This document shows positions 60,701 through 64,000 of a stretch of DNA of 64,000 nt, one piece after another. The notes beneath the pieces are model-generated. The model had not been told where the DNA came from, made no database searches, and saw only the letters and a list, made by a program, of their open reading frames with translations. Positions within the stretch are counted from its first letter, which is position 1. Every line of letters begins with the position of its first letter. The position numbers and the translations under genes were made by a program. Source of the stretch: Flavobacterium antarcticum DSM 19726 (GTDB lineage: Bacteria; Bacteroidota; Bacteroidia; Flavobacteriales; Flavobacteriaceae); assembly GCF_000419685.1 (NCBI RefSeq), contig NZ_ATTM01000003.1:186846-250845 (forward strand), given 5' to 3'.

Positions 60701-61382
60701 TTATTTACTAGGTCGAACTTTTGAAAGTAAAAGAGAACAACCGCTGATGTTTAATGAAAACCAACAGTACATTCATTACAACAAAGGTTCACTCGTTTTA
60801 TATGCTTTGAGCGATTACATTGGCGAGAAAAACATGAACAATGCGCTTCAAAGTTACATTAAGAAAGTAGCGTATCAAGAACCGCCTTATACCAACTCAA
60901 TTGAGTTTGTATCGTATTTAGATCAAGCTACTCCGGATTCCTTGAAGTATTTGATCAATGACATGTTCAAAACAATTACTTTGTATGATAATGGCGTCAA
61001 AAAAGTAACTTCTAAAAAACTAGAAAATGGCAAATACGAAGTAACGATTGAAGCGAATATCAGCAAGTACCATTCAGACGAAAAAGGAAAACGTATTTAT
61101 GCAGACAAATATGGAAAAGCGCTTCGTTACAAAGACCGAGATCAAAAAGAGCCAATAGAATCATTGCCGTTGCAGGACTATATTGAAATTGGAATTTTCT
61201 CTGATAAAGTTGACGCGAAGTCGAAATCAAAAGAAAAAGTTTTATATCTAGAAAAACGCAAGGTCACAAAAATCAATAACAAGTTTGTAATTATTGTAGA
61301 CGAAAAACCTACTGAAGTGGGTGTAGATCCATACAACAAGTTGATCGATACAAATTCAAACGACAATAGAAAGAAATTGTAA
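57729..61382 (+). CDS. ABC permease fused to an M1-family aminopeptidase
   Basis: A 1217-residue fusion. Residues about 1-600 form two ABC-2-type permease halves with about twelve membrane helices. After a last helix (about 575-595) comes a periplasmic gluzincin domain whose zinc motif HEMAHQWW is at residues 937-944 with the third ligand in SESLSEY (about 961). The spacing between the second His and this Glu is one residue longer than usual. The canonical GAMEN exopeptidase loop is replaced by a GGGFAQ-containing segment. ATG 57729 avoids overlapping the ATPase gene. Substrate unknown; peptide or protein handling is inferred. Confidence 0.9.
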   Translation: MFSTIFNFEFKRWLKNPSFYIFIFLFFIMSAFIAATSFGVFDSITASRGSNSMANSPLALSEFINGMNYLIYFLLPIIIGSSVYRDFRYNMHTILFSYPFTKWDYIGGKFLSSLLVVIIITLSIMAGITVASVLPWANQDLLLPFNMLAYVQIYLVYVIPNLFFFGVIIFALVTITRNISVGFIGVIVLILITIILSSFTRDIDNRYMVALFEPFGEEALGYYTKYWTVAEQNNNLLPFKEVIIYNRLIWLGISSLVLGLLYYFFSFTQTALTFGRSKKNDRVTKNNFGGITAIKLPTVKYDYSGWQNFKTMWSLSHFDFKFIIKNFAFLIIAFVGLLVLLLMSMTAGQVFGTSTYPVTWQMLMLPGTFFSFFINILTFLFAGMLIHRGDTSRMGNLIDVTPIPNWALLGSKFIALIKMQIVLLLIIVIAGVSIQAYHGYYNFELGHYFFELYALKLINFVIWAFLAVFIQTIFKNYLLGFFVLLILSIGIQFLPLLGIEQAIFNFNSGANYNYSDMNGYGNSIELYYVYKIYWSLFGISLFCLALLFWKRGIPMSAKETFSNAKKRFNVSFGAVLAISLISFFALGSYIYYVNNIENPRYSDKESEQQAVDWEKNYKKFEHYAQPRITDIKVNMDIFPNTRDFKAAGSYWLKNKTKKTIDSLFVNFNDYPTVFKFDAETTLVLKDSLFNFNIYKLKTALQPGDSIRMNWEITNKPNTILRDNSPVLANGTFISNGYFPSIGYSSNGELEDDKTREKYGLKPKERMAKATDSIARMNNYISNDADWVSFETTVSTSDDQIAIAPGYLEKEWSENGRKYFHYKMDRPMLNFYAYQSARYEVRKDKWKDVAIEIYYHKGHEYNLDRMVKAVKLSLDYYTENFSPYQHRQARIIEFPRTGGGFAQSFANTIPFSEGIGFIANVDDEDKDAVDYPFSVTSHEMAHQWWAHQVIGANVQGATLMSESLSEYSSLKVLEKEYGKSQMRMFLKDALDNYLLGRTFESKREQPLMFNENQQYIHYNKGSLVLYALSDYIGEKNMNNALQSYIKKVAYQEPPYTNSIEFVSYLDQATPDSLKYLINDMFKTITLYDNGVKKVTSKKLENGKYEVTIEANISKYHSDEKGKRIYADKYGKALRYKDRDQKEPIESLPLQDYIEIGIFSDKVDAKSKSKEKVLYLEKRKVTKINNKFVIIVDEKPTEVGVDPYNKLIDTNSNDNRKKL

Positions 61383-61400
61383 TTCGAAATTCTTTTAAAA

Positions 61401-61445
61401 AAAGCAAACCCTACAGATGTAAAATTTGAAGGGTTTCTTTTTATA
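61401..61445 (+). terminator. Terminator after the permease/peptidase gene
   Basis: AAACCCT (61406-61412) pairs with AGGGTTT (61430-61436) and is followed by a T-rich run. The loop is long, so this is weaker than the hairpin that follows. Confidence 0.6.
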
Positions 61446-61446
61446 A

Positions 61447-61479
61447 AAAAACCGTCTTGAAAAGTTCAAGACGGTTTTT
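61447..61479. terminator. Bidirectional terminator
   Basis: AAAAACCGTCTTGAA and TTCAAGACGGTTTTT form a perfect 15-bp stem with a 3-base loop. It can end the outer-membrane protein transcript on the minus strand and back up the preceding terminator on the plus strand. Confidence 0.9.
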
Positions 61480-61502
61480 ATAATATAACTAACTAAAAAA
61501 AT

Positions 61503-62132
61503 TTACCACTTGTATAAAAGTCCAAATTGTGGTTGAGCAAAAATGTTTTCAAACAAGTTAACATTCAATTCAAATTTGTTCACTGAATCTCCATTTTCTG
61601 GAGAAACGCTGTTGTAAGACAACACATTTGCTAAAGTAAACGTTGCAGCAAAGTTCTTTGTAAAGAAATAGTTCAAACCTAAATTAATATCAGCAGTTAC
61701 ACTGTTGTTATTATCTGAAAATGTAGGTCCTTCCGTTTTGTTTTTTCCAAATCCTAAACCAGCTTCTCCATAGGCTTTTAATCTTTTGCTGTCTAATTCT
61801 AAGAAGTAGTAACGAGCAAAAGCACCAATTCCGAATACGTCTGTTTTAACATTTGTTACGTCGTTATCAATACTCCCAAAAGAAGCTTGACCTCCAACTG
61901 CTACTCTAGGACTAAGAAAGTAACCCACTTTAGCATTTACGGCGTAAGCATCTTCCTCTCCTCCAGTTGTAATTTTTAGGCCACCTTCAACGAACATGTT
62001 TCCACGATCAAAAGTCATCCCTTTAGAAGAATTCATTTCTTCTTCCACGTCGCTGTTCATCGTGTTTACTTGTGCATTAGAGTAAAAAAACGTGCAAATT
62101 AATGCAGCTGCTGTTAAAAATTTTGTCTTCAT
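61503..62132 (-). CDS. Outer-membrane beta-barrel protein
   Basis: A 209-residue protein with a signal peptide ending at FFYSNAQ (about residue 21). The rest alternates hydrophobic and polar residues in strands separated by glycine-rich turns (VEGGLKITTGGEEDAYAVNA, VGYFLSPRVAVGGQASFG), and the last residues are LLYKW with a terminal aromatic, the usual outer-membrane sorting signal. It fits the 8-stranded OmpA/OmpX-like porin family. Function unknown. It appears monocistronic, ending at a strong bidirectional terminator. Confidence 0.88.
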   Translation of the reverse strand: MKTKFLTAAALICTFFYSNAQVNTMNSDVEEEMNSSKGMTFDRGNMFVEGGLKITTGGEEDAYAVNAKVGYFLSPRVAVGGQASFGSIDNDVTNVKTDVFGIGAFARYYFLELDSKRLKAYGEAGLGFGKNKTEGPTFSDNNNSVTADINLGLNYFFTKNFAATFTLANVLSYNSVSPENGDSVNKFELNVNLFENIFAQPQFGLLYKW

Positions 62133-62325
62133 AATGTTTGTTTTTAAAGTTTAAATTTTAATAGATATGTTTTGTTCATAAATACTAAGTAAAACTATGA
62201 CAAAAATTGAAGTAAATTCTTACAACATTTTCTTTATATGTTATTTCTATTAATAAGAGATATAATCGAAAAAATCCAGCTCAATCACCTTAAGTTGAAC
62301 ACGAACAGCTTTTTTGAAAATTCTT

Positions 62326-62358
62326 TAAAAAAAACCTCGATAACTTTTGCTATCGAGG
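62326..62358 (-). terminator. Terminator after lepA
   Basis: On the minus strand CCTCGATA pairs with TATCGAGG around an 8-base loop and is followed by nine T. It begins 27 bases after the lepA stop. The rest of the gap to the barrel gene is AT-rich without recognisable features. Confidence 0.88.
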
Positions 62359-62384
62359 CCTATTCTTTATAATCTAAAGGAATT

Positions 62385-64000
62385 TTAGTCATTTAACTTC
62401 AAAACCGCCATAAACGCTTCTTGAGGAATTTCTACATTACCAACCTGTCGCATACGTTTTTTACCTTTCTTTTGTTTCTCCAAAAGTTTACGCTTACGCG
62501 AAATATCACCACCATAACATTTGGCCGTTACATCTTTACGAAGTGCTTTAATGGTTTCACGAGCGATCACTTTAGCACCAATTGCAGCTTGAATAGGTAT
62601 ATCAAATTGCTGTCTAGGAATCAATTCTTTCAACTTCTCGCACATTTTTTTACCAATGTGAAAGGCATTGTCTTCGTGAATCAAAGCCGAAAGTGCATCT
62701 ACAGATGTTGCATTCAATAAAACATCTAATCGAACTAACTTTGAAGTTCGCATTCCAATAGGTGAATAATCAAACGATGCATATCCTTTTGAAACCGTTT
62801 TTAAGCGGTCGTAAAAGTCAAAAACGATTTCCGCTAATGGCATATCAAAAGTCAATTCTACACGTTCCGTAGTCAAATAAGTTTGGTTCGTAATCAATCC
62901 GCGTTTTTCAATACACAAACTCATAACATTACCTACGTAATCTGACTTCGTAATGATCGTTGCTTTAATATACGGCTCTTCCACTCGATCCAATTTAGAT
63001 GGCTCCGGTAAATCGGTTGGATTATTAACTATAAATGCTGTTTCAGGATCTTTCTTCGTGTACGCAAAATACGAAACGTTGGGAACCGTTGTAATCACGG
63101 TCATGTCAAATTCACGTTCTAAACGTTCTTGAATAATTTCCATGTGCAACATTCCCAAGAAGCCACAACGGAAACCAAAACCTAAAGCCGCTGAACTCTC
63201 CGGTAAAAACACAAGCGAAGCATCGTTCAATTGCAATTTCTCCATCGAAGAACGCAAATCTTCGTAATCTTCCGTATCTACAGGATAAATTCCTGCAAAA
63301 ACCATTGGTTTCACATCTTCGAAACCCTTGATCATATTTGTAGTTGGCGTTTTAGCATCAGTCACGGTATCGCCCACTTTTACTTCTTTCGCCTCTTTAA
63401 TTCCTGAAATCAAATAACCAACATCTCCTGTAGAAATGATGTTCTTCGGAACTTGATTTAGTTTCAAAGTACCAATTTCATCCGCATAATATTCATTTCC
63501 AGTTGCCATGAATTTAATCTTCTGACCCTTCTTGATTTCACCATTTTTCACACGAAAAATAACTTCAATACCACGGAACGGATTGTAATGTGAATCAAAA
63601 ATCAAGGCTTGCAAAGGTTCTTCTTTGTTCCCTTTTGGTGGTGGAATTTTTTCAATAATCGCTGCTAAAATATTTTCTACACCAAGACCAGTTTTACCTG
63701 AAGCGTGAATAATATCCTCCAGCTTGCAACCCAATAAATCAATAATATCGTCGCTTACCTCTTCTGGATTCGCACTAGGCAAATCCACTTTATTAAGAAC
63801 CGGAATAATTTCCAAATCATTTTCTAAAGCCAAATACAAGTTAGAAATGGTTTGAGCTTGAATACTTTGAGCGGCATCGACAATCAAAAGCGCTCCTTCA
63901 CAAGCGGCGATGGATCGCGAAACTTCATAAGAAAAATCTACGTGTCCAGGAGTGTCAATCAAGTTCAAGATGTATTCTTCTCCTTTATACGTATATTCCA
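62385..64000 (-). CDS. lepA: Elongation factor 4 (LepA), N-terminus beyond window
   Basis: 537 residues of this translational GTPase are visible; the first 60 or so lie beyond the window edge. The reading frame continues in from the edge (...[19 protein letters not shown]), so an apparent start inside this stretch is only an internal TTG. The G3 motif DTPGH and G4 motif NKVD are present, and the C-terminal LepA-specific domain ends with [20 protein letters not shown] and a conserved [11 protein letters not shown] tail. LepA back-translocates or remodels stalled ribosomes. Confidence 0.97.
   Translation of the reverse strand, partial: EYTYKGEEYILNLIDTPGHVDFSYEVSRSIAACEGALLIVDAAQSIQAQTISNLYLALENDLEIIPVLNKVDLPSANPEEVSDDIIDLLGCKLEDIIHASGKTGLGVENILAAIIEKIPPPKGNKEEPLQALIFDSHYNPFRGIEVIFRVKNGEIKKGQKIKFMATGNEYYADEIGTLKLNQVPKNIISTGDVGYLISGIKEAKEVKVGDTVTDAKTPTTNMIKGFEDVKPMVFAGIYPVDTEDYEDLRSSMEKLQLNDASLVFLPESSAALGFGFRCGFLGMLHMEIIQERLEREFDMTVITTVPNVSYFAYTKKDPETAFIVNNPTDLPEPSKLDRVEEPYIKATIITKSDYVGNVMSLCIEKRGLITNQTYLTTERVELTFDMPLAEIVFDFYDRLKTVSKGYASFDYSPIGMRTSKLVRLDVLLNATSVDALSALIHEDNAFHIGKKMCEKLKELIPRQQFDIPIQAAIGAKVIARETIKALRKDVTAKCYGGDISRKRKLLEKQKKGKKRMRQVGNVEIPQEAFMAVLKLND

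Noticed and set aside
1-64000. CRISPR arrays, tRNA or rRNA genes, prophage, integrase-bounded islands
   Set aside because: I looked for regularly spaced direct repeats, cloverleaf-like sequences and phage or integrase proteins on both strands and found none; only the dispersed intergenic repeats listed above are repeated.

Overview
The window looks like a chromosomal segment of a member of the Flavobacteriaceae, probably Flavobacterium or a close relative. The DNA is AT-rich. Many genes are preceded by the Bacteroidetes -7 promoter word TANNTTTG rather than by Shine-Dalgarno sequences. Lineage markers are gliding lipoprotein GldH, a type B type IX secretion substrate, malate:quinone oxidoreductase, the flavobacterial ricT-gldH-pbp1A order, a carotenoid lycopene cyclase and a full Bacteroides aerotolerance (bat) operon. 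I see no rRNA, tRNA, CRISPR array, prophage or plasmid functions. The only transposase-like gene is a small REP-associated one.

Layout. 1-9.8 kb: end of a DUF3298 protein, an Spx/ArsC-like protein, an EamA transporter, a DNA repair methyltransferase, heme genes hemB and hemF, a TonB-dependent receptor, lycopene cyclase, a TPR protein and a bacilliredoxin. 9.8-20 kb: mqo, a TrhO-type tRNA hydroxylase with an added C-terminal domain, a RAYT transposase inside a cluster of REP palindromes, ricT-gldH-pbp1A, and the two 3-oxoacid CoA-transferase subunits. 20-27 kb, mostly minus strand: a secreted unknown, a tandem ABC ATPase, a PolB-like exonuclease, a large T9SS-exported protein and a class C beta-lactamase fold hydrolase. 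27-35.4 kb: a membrane protein/XRE pair, yicC-gmk-nadD, an iron alcohol dehydrogenase, gpsA, pheS and a CvpA protein. 35.4-47.7 kb, minus strand: S41 protease, AraC regulator, then moxR-DUF58-unknown-batA-batB-batC-batD-[GxxExxY]-batE. 47.9-55.6 kb: two oxidoreductases, an AlbA_2/metallophosphoesterase pair and a signalling block (LytTR regulator with a degenerate receiver, a 57-residue secreted peptide, a TPR sensor kinase, a receiver-only regulator). 55.6-64 kb: thiL, an ABC ATPase with its permease/M1-peptidase fusion, an outer-membrane barrel and lepA, which runs off the end.

How the genes work together. HemB and HemF act early and late in heme synthesis. YicC-Gmk-NadD is a housekeeping RNA/nucleotide/NAD block. 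RicT, GldH and Pbp1A are co-transcribed. The Bat proteins form a MoxR/VWA envelope complex. The ABC ATPase at 56.9 kb must drive the fused permease that follows it.

The intergenic DNA is unusually rich in dispersed structured repeats of at least four kinds: a roughly 80-125 bp hairpin element in five copies; CCACGGTT...AACCGTGG REP palindromes in nine copies; CCACGAATT inverted repeats; and short-period word repeats. The most interesting candidates are the peptide/TPR-kinase/orphan-receiver block, the RAYT-REP system, the GxxExxY gene bounded by inverted repeats inside the bat operon, and the TrhO fusion. No single feature proves a wholly new system. Starts were moved downstream of the longest open frame where a signal peptide, family N-terminus or promoter required it.
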